From Cupriavidus basilensis (GTDB taxonomy: Bacteria > Pseudomonadota > Gammaproteobacteria > Burkholderiales > Burkholderiaceae), in NCBI RefSeq assembly GCF_000832305.1, contig NZ_CP010537.1, forward strand, positions 1,736,001-1,800,000: a DNA stretch of 64,000 bases, in the 5' to 3' direction. The notes beneath the pieces were generated by a model that searched no databases, had not been told where the DNA came from, and was given only the letters and a program-made list of their open reading frames with translations. Shown here piece after piece: positions 25,097 through 34,658 of this stretch. The position numbers and the translations under genes were made by a program. Numbering within the stretch: position 1 is the first letter of the stretch; every line of letters starts with the position of its first letter.

Positions 25097-25992
25097 GCTT
25101 TCGGCTCCTCTTTTGCCTGGTATTGACGGATCACGCCCGAGAAGTCGAGATGTCCGTCGCCGGCCTGGCTCACCGCCTGGTAGATCTGCTGGGCCAGTGC
25201 CCCGAGGAACAGCGGTTGCCGCACGCTGCGTGCAGCATCCGTGGCCAGGCCCAGGTCCTTGAGCATCAGGTCCGCGCCAAAGCCGCCGCTATAGCCGCGC
25301 GAGGCCGGCGCGGTCTCGATCACGCCCGGGTAGGGGTTGCAGGTGTCGGCGGCCCAGCAACGGCCGGTGGAGGTGTTGACGATCCCGGCCAGCACGCCGG
25401 CGTCGATGCCCAGCTTGACCCCGAGCGCCATGGCTTCGGACACGCCGATCATGGAGATGCCGAGGATCAGGTTGTTGCAGATCTTGGCGACCTGTCCGGT
25501 GCCGGTGTCGCCGCAATGGACGATGTTGCGGCCCATGCAGGACAGCACGGGTTTCAGTTGTTCGAACAGGGTCGGTTCGGCGCCGACCATGAACGTCAGC
25601 GTACCGGCCTGCGCGCCGCCGGTGCCGCCGGAGACAGGGGCGTCGGCAATCGGGTTGCCTTGCCGTTTGGCCTCGGCGGCCAGTGCGCGGATGGTGGCCG
25701 GGTCGATGGTGCTGGAGTCCACTAGCGGTACGCCGGGCCGTACGCCGGCAAGGACGCCTTCCGGGCCGAGGTAGGTGGCGCGGACGTGAGTGGCGGCCGG
25801 CAGCATGGTGATGACGAAGTCGGCTTCGGCGGCGGCCTTGCGGGCGGAGGGGGCTACGGCTGCGCCGTCGGCTTGCAGGGCTGACAGGGCGGTGGGGTTG
25901 AGGTCGAAAACGGTCAGGGCGTGGCCTGCCTTGAGCAGGTTGCGGGCCATGGGGGCACCCATGTTGCCTAGGCCGATGAAGGCTATGTGCAT
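25093..25992 (-). CDS. mmsB: 3-hydroxyisobutyrate dehydrogenase
   Basis: A 299-residue beta-hydroxyacid dehydrogenase. The NAD-binding turn FIGLGNMGAPMARNLLKAGH is at the N-terminus, the substrate-site segment is DAPVSGGTGGAQAGTL, and the catalytic lysine segment is GTGQVAKICNNLILG. It oxidises 3-hydroxyisobutyrate to methylmalonate semialdehyde in valine degradation. The start has GGAGCC upstream. The gene follows mmsA but is separated from it by a 450-bp repeat-rich gap, and it overlaps the hydratase gene by 4 bp. Confidence 0.94.
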   Translation of the reverse strand: MHIAFIGLGNMGAPMARNLLKAGHALTVFDLNPTALSALQADGAAVAPSARKAAAEADFVITMLPAATHVRATYLGPEGVLAGVRPGVPLVDSSTIDPATIRALAAEAKRQGNPIADAPVSGGTGGAQAGTLTFMVGAEPTLFEQLKPVLSCMGRNIVHCGDTGTGQVAKICNNLILGISMIGVSEAMALGVKLGIDAGVLAGIVNTSTGRCWAADTCNPYPGVIETAPASRGYSGGFGADLMLKDLGLATDAARSVRQPLFLGALAQQIYQAVSQAGDGHLDFSGVIRQYQAKEEPKA

Positions 25993-26101
25993 GTTGGCTC
26001 CTTGCTCTTGGTGTTTGGTGTTTTGTGTTTTGTGGTTGTGGTAACTGCAACTGCTTAATGTCAAAGGCAACTGCAGTTTCACCACCCCTGCGGGGCGGCG
26101 A

Positions 26102-26349
26102 CCTACTTTCTTGTCTTGCCAAGAAAGTAGGCAAAGAAGGCGCGCCGGATGGGGCGACTACCTCCTCGGGATTTCACGAAAAGAGCGGCCGGGACCCAAA
26201 CTCGCATCGCCTTAAGGCGATACTCAGACATGGGTCCCTCTTTTCCGCTCTTTTCGTGAAATCCCGAGGCGCCCCATACGGCCTTGGCACACCTTGACGG
26301 CTCGCTTCGCATCGCGTTGGGGTGTTTCCCGCCCCTTCGGGCGGGAAAC
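26102..26349. repeat. Composite palindromic intergenic element between mmsA and mmsB
   Basis: Several nested inverted repeats fill this gap. CCTACTTTCTTG (26102-26113) pairs with CAAGAAAGTAGG (26120-26131). A perfect 25-bp pair lies at 26164-26188 and 26245-26269 (ends CCTCGGG and CCCGAGG). It has an inner pair GGGACCCA/TGGGTCCC (26191, 26231) and an outer near-perfect pair at 26143-26155 and 26270-26282. GTTTCCCGCCC (26324-26334) pairs with GGGCGGGAAAC (26339-26349). No transposase is present. It resembles dispersed intergenic repeats of Burkholderiales. Confidence 0.85.
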
Positions 26350-26388
26350 ACGGCTACCACAGTTGGTTGATCTTGCTGTTGGTTGGCC

Positions 26389-26412
26389 CCCTTTCCCACT
26401 TGTGGGAGAGGG
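26389..26412 (-). terminator. Possible hairpin 3' of mmsA
   Basis: CCCTTTCCCAC and GTGGGAGAGGG form an 11-bp stem with one G-T type mismatch and a two-base loop. It lies 30 bp past the mmsA stop on the minus strand. No T run follows, so termination is only possible; it may be the edge of the repeat element. Confidence 0.35.
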
Positions 26413-26441
26413 CGGGCGCTGGCGAAGCCGATGCGTGCCGG

Positions 26442-27962
<1,521 letters not shown>

Positions 27963-28038
27963 GGGGTGGTCTCCGTCGGTTCTAGGTGTGGGTGGTGCAA
28001 GGCAGGAAAGCGGTCGGGCAAGCGGTCGGGCAAGCAGC

Positions 28039-29172
28039 TCAAAGGGTGCGGGCGATCAGCATGCGCTGGATCTCGCTGGTGCCTTCGTAGATCTGCGTAA
28101 TGCGGGCGTCGCGGTAATGGCGCTCGACCGGGTAGTCTTCCAGGTAGCCGTAGCCGCCATGGATCTGCAGCGCCTTGGAGCACACGCGCTCGGCCAGTTC
28201 GGAGGCATAGAGCTTGGCCTGCGAGGCTTCCGACAGGCAGGGCTGGCCGGCCGTGCGCATATGCGCGGCGCGGTGCACCAGCAGGCGTGCCGCGTTGAGT
28301 TCGGTCGCCATGTCGGCCAGCATGTTGGCAATGGGCGCATGCTCGCGCAGCGGGCGGCCAAACTGCACGCGCTCGGCGGCGTAGCGGCAGGCGGCCTCAA
28401 AGGCCGAGCGGGCGATGCCGAGTGCCTGCGCGGCAATGCCGATGCGCCCGCCCTCCAGGTTCGACAGGGCAATGCGCAATCCCTCGCCGGGTTCGCCGAG
28501 CAGCGCGTCGTGCGGCACTTGGCAGTCGTCCAGCGTGATGGCGCAGGTGTCGGAGGCGCGGATGCCCATCTTGCGCTCGGGCGTGTGCACCGAGAAGCCG
28601 GGCGTATCGGTGGGCACCACGAAGGCCGACAGGCCGCGCTTGCCTTGTGCCGGCTCGGTGGCGGCAAACACGATGGCCACGCCTGCGCGCTGGCCGTTGG
28701 TGACGAACTGCTTGCTGCCGGACAGCACCCAGCCATTGTCCGTGGCGCGCGCCCGGGTGCGCAGGTTGTGCGCTTCCGAGCCGGCTTGTGGCTCGGTCAG
28801 GCAGAACGCGCCGATAATCTCGCCGCTGGCCAGGCGCGGCAGGTAGCGCTCTTTTTGCGCTTGCGTGCCGTAGTGCAGGATCGGGCCGCAGCCCACCGAG
28901 TTGTGCACGCTCATCAGGGTGGCGCAGGCGGCGCAGCCCGCGGCGATTTCCTCGATGGCCAGCGCGTAGGCGATGTAGTCGGTATACGTGCCGCCCCATT
29001 CCTCCGGCACGATCATGCCGAGCAGCCCGAGCGCACCCATCTCCGCCACCACCTCCGCCGGCAGCTGGCCGGCACGGTCCCACTCGGCGGCGCAGGGCGC
29101 CAGGCGCTCGCTGGCGAAAGTGCGCGCGGTGTCGCGGATCATGGTTTGCTGTTCGCTGAATTCGTGGTGCAT
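28039..29172 (-). CDS. Acyl-CoA dehydrogenase, probably isobutyryl-CoA dehydrogenase
   Basis: A 377-residue acyl-CoA dehydrogenase of full length. FAD and substrate segments are visible: [20 protein letters not shown], the signature [19 protein letters not shown], and the C-terminal [28 protein letters not shown] with the usual catalytic glutamate in IYEGTSE. Its place as first gene of the mms operon points to isobutyryl-CoA as substrate, giving methacrylyl-CoA. It needs ETF, not encoded here. An AraC regulator gene diverges 213 bp away. Confidence 0.93.
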   Translation of the reverse strand: MHHEFSEQQTMIRDTARTFASERLAPCAAEWDRAGQLPAEVVAEMGALGLLGMIVPEEWGGTYTDYIAYALAIEEIAAGCAACATLMSVHNSVGCGPILHYGTQAQKERYLPRLASGEIIGAFCLTEPQAGSEAHNLRTRARATDNGWVLSGSKQFVTNGQRAGVAIVFAATEPAQGKRGLSAFVVPTDTPGFSVHTPERKMGIRASDTCAITLDDCQVPHDALLGEPGEGLRIALSNLEGGRIGIAAQALGIARSAFEAACRYAAERVQFGRPLREHAPIANMLADMATELNAARLLVHRAAHMRTAGQPCLSEASQAKLYASELAERVCSKALQIHGGYGYLEDYPVERHYRDARITQIYEGTSEIQRMLIARTL

Positions 29173-29385
29173 GGCGGCTCGGGTTGGGCCGGGATCGGCG
29201 TGGGGGCACGCGATCCAGGTGAGGCTGGCGGTCTGGTGGCCCGCGCTGGGCGGGAGTGTTGGCAGCAAGTGTAGGAAGACAGGCGGGGCGCTCCTATGCC
29301 AGAATCCGCCAACCTTGCTGAACTCGTTTGCCACTGCCGGCAAGCCTGGGCCAGCAAGCCATCCGTTCCCGATCCGAGCCGTTCC

Positions 29386-30423
29386 ATGGAAAAACATAGC
29401 GTCGCCATCTGCTTCGTGCATCACGCCATCGCGGGCTTGCGCGCGCGCGGCATCGCGCCGGAGCCGGTGCTGCAGGCGGCGGGCATCGCGCCCGCGCTGC
29501 TGGCGGTGCCGCAGGCGCGCGTGTCGGCGGCAAGCTATAGCGCGTTGTGGATGGAAGTGGCCGCCGCGCTGGACGATGAATTCTTTGGGCAGGACTCGCG
29601 CCGCATGAAGTGCGGCAGCTTTGCCATGCTGTGCCACGCCATCGTGGGCAGCAAGACGCTGGGGCAGGGGCTGGAGCGGGTGGTGCGTTATTTCGGCTTG
29701 CTGCTGGACGATATCCGCGTGCGGCTGGAGCGCGAAGGCGTGGACGGTGAGCCGGGCGCCGGCAAGCGCGCACGGGCCGCGCTGGTGCTGACGGCCACTT
29801 CAAGCCAGCCGCCGGGCGTGTTCGCACAGGAGACCATGCTGATCATGCTGCACGGGCTGATGAGCTGGCTGCTGCGCCGGCGGGTGCCCGTGCTGCTGGC
29901 GGCGTTCAGCTATCCGGAGCCGGCCTATGCCGCCGAGTACCGCCTGATGTACTCGCGCCATCTGGCGTTCGGCCAGCCGGCCACGGCGCTGGTGTTCGAC
30001 GCGGCCTGGCTGGACCAGCCGGTGCACCAGGACGAGCGCAGCCTCAAGGCCTTCCTGCGCGACGCACCGCACAACGTGGTGGTGAAATACACCGACCGCA
30101 CCAGCGTCATGGCGCGCGTGCGGCGCCAGTTGCGCGCGCAGCCGCCGGAGCAGTGGCCCACCTTCGACCGCCTGGCGCACGACGTGCATATGTCGTCATC
30201 GTCGCTGCGGCGCCGGCTGATGGAGGAGGGCGGGACCTACCAGCAACTGAAGGATGAGATGCGGCGCGACCTGGCCATCGAAGCGCTGAGCCATTCCAGC
30301 CGTCCGCTGGCGCAAATCGCGGCCGAGCTTGGCTTCGCCGAGCCGGGTGCGTTCCATCGCGCGTTCCGGCGTTGGACCGGGCTGCGGCCCGGGGCGTACC
30401 GGGGCACGCCGTCGCAGGCTTAG
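29386..30423 (+). CDS. AraC-family regulator (arabinose-binding-like N-domain), divergent to valine operon
   Basis: A 345-residue regulator. Residues 1-230 match the effector domain found in OruR/ArgR-type AraC proteins ([46 protein letters not shown]). The C-terminal 90 residues are the two helix-turn-helix motifs ([50 protein letters not shown]). Pseudomonas mms genes are controlled by an AraC protein, MmsR, so this gene likely activates the divergent valine operon. The start at 29386 is the ATG just before the conserved domain; an earlier in-frame ATG is possible. Confidence 0.9.
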   Translation: MEKHSVAICFVHHAIAGLRARGIAPEPVLQAAGIAPALLAVPQARVSAASYSALWMEVAAALDDEFFGQDSRRMKCGSFAMLCHAIVGSKTLGQGLERVVRYFGLLLDDIRVRLEREGVDGEPGAGKRARAALVLTATSSQPPGVFAQETMLIMLHGLMSWLLRRRVPVLLAAFSYPEPAYAAEYRLMYSRHLAFGQPATALVFDAAWLDQPVHQDERSLKAFLRDAPHNVVVKYTDRTSVMARVRRQLRAQPPEQWPTFDRLAHDVHMSSSSLRRRLMEEGGTYQQLKDEMRRDLAIEALSHSSRPLAQIAAELGFAEPGAFHRAFRRWTGLRPGAYRGTPSQA

Positions 30424-30442
30424 GGCCACCTACCCGGCTCAG

Positions 30443-31648
30443 TCAATGCTCGCCAGTGGCCAGTTCGCAGGGCGCGCTGGCCGCTGCCGGGGCAGGCACA
30501 TGCGCCAGCATGCGGTTGCGTCCCGACAGCTTGGCCATGTAGAGCGCCGTATCGGCGCGTGCGGTGACCTGCGCCACGCTCTCGCCGGGGTGCCACCCGG
30601 CATAGCCGCCGCTGACCGTGTAGCGCACGGCGCCATATGGGCCACTGACTCGGCTACCTTCGGCCAGTAGGCGGATGCGCTCGGCGGCAGCGCGGGCCTC
30701 TTCCAGTGAACTGGCTGGCAGCAACACGACGAATTCCTCGCCGCCCATGCGGCCGATGCTGTCAGGCGCGCGCAGGCTGGCGGCGGCCAGGCGCGCGAAC
30801 TCCGCCAGCACGGCATCACCGGCGGCATGGCCGAAGGTGTCGTTGACCGCCTTGAAGTGGTCGATGTCGATGATGAGCAGCACCGGCGCTGGGCCGCCGC
30901 GCCCGGCGCGCGCCAGCTCGCGCGCGGCCTCGTTCTCGAACGCCTTGCGCGACATCACGCCGGTCAGGAAATCGGTGTTGGCCACGGCTTCGAGCTGGCG
31001 CACCATCGCGTCGTGGATCATCAGCACGGCGCCCATGGTGAGGCCCGGCATGGCCAGCGCGCCGAGCACCAGGAAGGCGGCATTCAATCCGGGCGTGCTC
31101 GTCGTGGCAGGGTGGTCCATGACCGAGAGCGCGGACAGCACGCCCCGCAATGCATGGGCCGCGGACAGGAAGAAGGCGAACCCGGCGGTGGTCAGGTAAT
31201 GGCTGGCCGGGCGAGCGCGCGGGCGGTAGCGCACCAGCACGTACCCTGCGCAGCCGCAGAACGTGGCGTGGAATGCCGAGACGATGACCACGCGGGTGTT
31301 GAAATCATTGAATACATAGCGCCACGTCACGACGCCGGCCACCACGGCGAAGGTGCCGGCGATCATCGCGCGCCAGGGTGGCTGCCGTCCGCAGAAGCGG
31401 GCGATGCCCGCATGAAACAGTGCCAGCCCCCAAGCCAGCGCGCCGTTGGCCACCACGATCGATAGCGCATCCGGGATCCTGCCGCGCAGTGTGATCAGCA
31501 GCAGCGCGACCATGGCCGCCAGGTTGGCTTGCCACCACAACGTCACGCCCGGCTGGCCGCAGCGCCGCAGCGACCAGACGATCGCCAGCATCATGACGCT
31601 AAGGAGCGTCGTAACGGCTAGCAAAGCGAACGGGTCCGACATCTGCAA
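30443..31648 (-). CDS. Membrane-anchored diguanylate cyclase
   Basis: A 401-residue protein. About seven membrane helices occupy residues 1-215, followed by a GGDEF domain (TDFLTGVMSRKAFENEAARELARA, then IDIDHFKAVNDTFGHAAGDAVL). The active-site loop reads GGEEF, a functional variant of GGDEF, and DIDHFK carries metal and GTP contacts. I see no clear RxxD inhibitory site just before the loop. It should make cyclic di-GMP at the membrane. Two PilZ proteins at 49.7-51.5 kb could be receivers. It converges with the AraC gene. Confidence 0.93.
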   Translation of the reverse strand: MQMSDPFALLAVTTLLSVMMLAIVWSLRRCGQPGVTLWWQANLAAMVALLLITLRGRIPDALSIVVANGALAWGLALFHAGIARFCGRQPPWRAMIAGTFAVVAGVVTWRYVFNDFNTRVVIVSAFHATFCGCAGYVLVRYRPRARPASHYLTTAGFAFFLSAAHALRGVLSALSVMDHPATTSTPGLNAAFLVLGALAMPGLTMGAVLMIHDAMVRQLEAVANTDFLTGVMSRKAFENEAARELARAGRGGPAPVLLIIDIDHFKAVNDTFGHAAGDAVLAEFARLAAASLRAPDSIGRMGGEEFVVLLPASSLEEARAAAERIRLLAEGSRVSGPYGAVRYTVSGGYAGWHPGESVAQVTARADTALYMAKLSGRNRMLAHVPAPAAASAPCELATGEH

Positions 31649-31934
31649 ATTTCCTCCAGTGCGGTGGGTGGGCGCGATGAGGCGCGATGGAGCGTGATGA
31701 GGCTTGATCAGGCGGGTTGTCTCGCCGGGCCTGGCGGCGAAGCTCGGGAGAATACCTCAGTGGCGCTACTCCCATTCACCTACGCACGTGGGGTGTCGGA
31801 CATCCGCCTGCCGCAGGCCCGCGCGAGAGGACGCGCCGGGGCCGGACGGCTAGAATGCCGGGCATAGCGCTTTGATCGGCGGGGCGCATCAATGCCTGCC
31901 TGATCCCTTCATCAATGCCCTAGCCTGGAACACA

Positions 31935-32900
31935 ATGCAACCGATCAGATTCGACCTCGGCGACCTGCAGGCGATGGTGGCCGTGGTGGAGCAAGGCGGC
32001 TTCCGCGCCGCCGCCGAGGCCCTCAGCCTGTCGCAGCCGGCCCTGTCGCGTCGTATCGACAAGCTGGAGCAGGCGCTCAATGTCAGGCTGTTCGAGCGCA
32101 CCACGCGCCGCGTCACCCTGACCGTGGTAGGCCGGGAGTTTGTCGGCAAGGCGCGCGCGCTGCTGGCGGAAGTGGAGTCTTCCCTGATGGGTATCGGCGA
32201 TGCGGCCGCGACGCGCTCAGGCGAGGTGACGGTTGCCTGCGTGCCGTCGGCGGCGCATTACTTCCTGCCGGCGGTGATCGCGCGTTTTCATGCGCAATTC
32301 CCCAACGTCCGCGTCAAGATGGTGGACGAAGGCGCCAACGTCGTCTTGCACAGCGTGGCCAGCGGCGAGGCGGACTTTGGCCTGAACTTCATCGGCACGC
32401 AGGAGGCCGACCTGTTGTTCGAGCCCTTGCTGCGCGATCCTTTCGTGCTGGCTTGCCGCCACGACCATCCGCTGGCCCGGCGCCGCTCGGTGAAATGGGC
32501 TGAACTTGGCGCCCACACGCTGATAGCGTTAGCCAAGTCGAGCGGCAACCGGCTGATGCTGGATCTTGCCCTGGCCGAGCTGCCGCTGCGGCCGGCCGCC
32601 TTCTACGAGGTGCGCCATGTCAGCAGCGTGCTGGCGCTGGTGGAGGCCGGGCTGGGGGTGGCGGCCGTGCCGCGCCTGGCGCTGCCCGGTGGCGAGCGCG
32701 CCACGCTGGTCGCGGTTCCCCTGCGCGATCCCGCCGTGTCCCGCACGCTGGGCATCCTGCGCCGCCGTGGGCGCACGTTGCCGGCGCATGCGCAAGCCCT
32801 GTACGACATGGTCGGGCAGGCGGCGGCACAGCGCGGCCGGAGCGCGGCCACATCGGCGCACGGCCGGGGCGGCAGCGCCGGTATTGGTATTGATGCGTAA
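31935..32900 (+). CDS. LysR-family regulator
   Basis: A 321-residue LysR protein: winged helix (LQAMVAVVEQGGFRAAAEALSLSQPALSRRIDKLEQAL) and effector domain starting GEVTVACVPSAAHYFLP. The start at 31935 is chosen as the ATG 11 residues before the helix. The next gene, 127 bp downstream on the same strand, encodes a ModA-like binding protein, which may be its target or just a neighbour. The last 30 residues are Gly/Ala-rich and outside the normal fold. Confidence 0.9.
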   Translation: MQPIRFDLGDLQAMVAVVEQGGFRAAAEALSLSQPALSRRIDKLEQALNVRLFERTTRRVTLTVVGREFVGKARALLAEVESSLMGIGDAAATRSGEVTVACVPSAAHYFLPAVIARFHAQFPNVRVKMVDEGANVVLHSVASGEADFGLNFIGTQEADLLFEPLLRDPFVLACRHDHPLARRRSVKWAELGAHTLIALAKSSGNRLMLDLALAELPLRPAAFYEVRHVSSVLALVEAGLGVAAVPRLALPGGERATLVAVPLRDPAVSRTLGILRRRGRTLPAHAQALYDMVGQAAAQRGRSAATSAHGRGGSAGIGIDA

Positions 32901-33026
32901 AACCGATCAAATCCAAGAAACATTGCATTATCGCCGTGCGCGGTGCTTGCATAGAATAGTCGGCCTGCGCCGCGGAGACTGAAGCGGGCAGGCCGAATCC
33001 CATTTCAATGCCCACAGAGAGCGCAT

Positions 33027-33899
33027 ATGACCATGCCGAGCATCGCCGTACCGTCCCCCGCGCCGTCCCCAGCAAAGGCAGCCCGCAACGTTGTTTCCCC
33101 TTCGCATCTCCCTCGGCAACACAAGCAGCCATGGCTGGCACTCATGCTGGCCGGCGTGGCCGGCATGGCGCTGGCCGCCGGCAATGCGCTGGCCGACGAG
33201 GTCAAGGTCATGAATTCGGGCGGCTTTACCGCGGCCTACAAGGCGCTCGGCCCGGGCTTCGAGAAGGCCACGGGCAATACGCTGTCCACCGCATGGGGCC
33301 CCTCGATGGGCAAGTCGCCCGAGGCCATTCCCAACCGGCTCGCACGCGGCGAGCATGCCGACGTGGTGATCATGGTGGCCTATGCGCTGGATGACCTGAT
33401 CAAGCAAGGCAAGGTGCTGCCGGACAGCCGGGTCGACCTGGCCGATTCGCGCATCGGCTTGTCGGTGCGGGAGGGCGCGCCCAAGCCGGATATCAGCACC
33501 GTCGACGCATTCCGCAAGACCCTGCTGGATGCCAGGTCCATCGCCTACTCGGACAGCGCCAGCGGCGTGTATGTCGAGACCGAGATGTTCAAGAAGCTGG
33601 GCATCGAGGCGCAGGTCAAGGGCCGGGCCCACAAGATCGAGAAGACGCCGGTCGGCAGCGTGGTGGCGCAGGGCGATTACCAGATCGGCCTGCAGCAGGT
33701 CAGCGAGCTGCTGCCGGTCAAGGGCGCCAGCTTTGTTGGCAAGATTCCCGAGCCTTTGCAGAAAATCACCACGTTCGCCGCCGGCGTGCCGGTGGGCGCG
33801 GAGCATCCCGAGGCCGGGCGCGCGTTGATTCGCTATCTGGCTTCGCCTGCGGCGCGGGGGGAGATCGAGCGCAGCGGGATGGATCCGCGGGTACAGTGA
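33027..33899 (+). CDS. ModA-like periplasmic substrate-binding protein, orphan
   Basis: A 290-residue protein. It has a long, positively charged N-terminus (about 34 residues) before the hydrophobic core LALMLAGVAGMALAAGNALA. The mature part begins DEVKVMNSGGFTAAYKALGPGFEKATG, like ModA/sulfate-type binding proteins. The motif RGEHADVVIM and the ending RALIRYLASPAARGEIERSGMDP also fit the family. No permease or ATPase gene is near. It is probably a carboxylate or oxyanion binder rather than a true molybdate receptor. Start 33027 is tentative; 33033 is also in frame. Confidence 0.85.
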   Translation: MTMPSIAVPSPAPSPAKAARNVVSPSHLPRQHKQPWLALMLAGVAGMALAAGNALADEVKVMNSGGFTAAYKALGPGFEKATGNTLSTAWGPSMGKSPEAIPNRLARGEHADVVIMVAYALDDLIKQGKVLPDSRVDLADSRIGLSVREGAPKPDISTVDAFRKTLLDARSIAYSDSASGVYVETEMFKKLGIEAQVKGRAHKIEKTPVGSVVAQGDYQIGLQQVSELLPVKGASFVGKIPEPLQKITTFAAGVPVGAEHPEAGRALIRYLASPAARGEIERSGMDPRVQ

Positions 33900-33944
33900 G
33901 TGTGAGAGGCTGAGCGGCGCCGGCGCGGGTTCACGCTGGCGCTC

Positions 33945-33962
33945 GCTCCGGCAATCCGGAGC
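33945..33962. other. Short GC hairpin after ModA-like gene
   Basis: GCTCCGG and CCGGAGC form a perfect 7-bp stem with a CAAT loop, 45 bp past the stop. No T run follows. It may mark a Rho-dependent 3' end. Confidence 0.35.
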
Positions 33963-34037
33963 GGCGGCAAAGCGGCTCCGGCAGGTCTGCTCCAGCGCGA
34001 GGAGACCTTATCCTGAAACGGCTTCCTGGCGCGCGCG

Positions 34038-34067
34038 CATCCGGATTCAAAACAATCCGTCCGGATG
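34038..34067. promoter_or_regulatory. Inverted repeat upstream of TetR-shc unit
   Basis: CATCCGGA (34038-34045) and TCCGGATG (34060-34067) are a perfect inverted pair with a 14-base spacer, ending 15 bp before the TetR ATG. It is well placed as the TetR autoregulatory operator and would also control squalene-hopene cyclase. Confidence 0.65.
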
Positions 34068-34082
34068 GTATGATCCGCGCCC

Positions 34083-34658
34083 ATGACACAAGCACACCGC
34101 CGAAAGAAGCAGCCCGACGTGCTGCGCCCGCAGCTATTGCACTCCGCGGCCCAGCTCGCCCTCGAATCCGGTCTGCGCGCCGTCACGCTGGATGCGGTGG
34201 CGGCGCGTGCCGGTGTCAGCAAAGGTGGCTTGCAGCATCATTTCCGCAACAAGCAGGCGCTGCTGGACGCGCTCTTCGACGATGCGGTTGAGACCTTCAA
34301 CACCGATGTGGCCGCTGCGATCGCCAGCGACACGCAGGCCGAGGGCCGCGCGGCGCGGGCCTATATGCGGGCGACGTTGCAGGAAGAGAGGAACGAGGAC
34401 GCCGCCAGCTATCTGCATCTGCTGCTGGCGCTGATGCTGACCGATGCCGATACGCGCGATCGCTGGGCCCCACGCATCGCCGAAATCGCACGCCCCGATC
34501 CGCTGCCAGCGGCGGAGGCGGCGAGGCTGATGATTTGCCGCCTGGCCGCTGACGGGCTGTGGCTCGCCGACCTGCTGGGCAGCCAGTCGATGGAACCCGG
34601 GTTGAGGGCGGAAGTCTTGCGCCAGCTGGATCAGATGACCCGACGCCAGCCGCAATGA
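34083..34658 (+). CDS. TetR-family regulator coupled to squalene-hopene cyclase
   Basis: A 191-residue TetR protein of normal length. The helix-turn-helix is LESGLRAVTLDAVAARAGVSKGGLQHHFRNKQALL, and the C-terminal domain resembles the AcrR/QacR type (LHLLLALMLTDADTRDRWAPRI). Its TGA overlaps the ATG of the cyclase gene (ATGA at 34655-34658), so regulator and enzyme are made together. With the palindrome just upstream, it probably represses both and responds to a lipid-like or membrane-stress ligand. The ligand is inference. Confidence 0.92.
   Translation: MTQAHRRKKQPDVLRPQLLHSAAQLALESGLRAVTLDAVAARAGVSKGGLQHHFRNKQALLDALFDDAVETFNTDVAAAIASDTQAEGRAARAYMRATLQEERNEDAASYLHLLLALMLTDADTRDRWAPRIAEIARPDPLPAAEAARLMICRLAADGLWLADLLGSQSMEPGLRAEVLRQLDQMTRRQPQ

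Noticed and set aside
26102..26349. Possible CRISPR array or attachment site
   Set aside because: Repeats are inverted and nested, not regularly spaced direct repeats, and no cas or integrase gene is near.
26040..26400. Short ORFs inside the palindromic element, reading e.g. CLAKKVGKEG or FHEKSG
   Set aside because: Their sequence is only the inverted repeat translated; they mirror each other on both strands.
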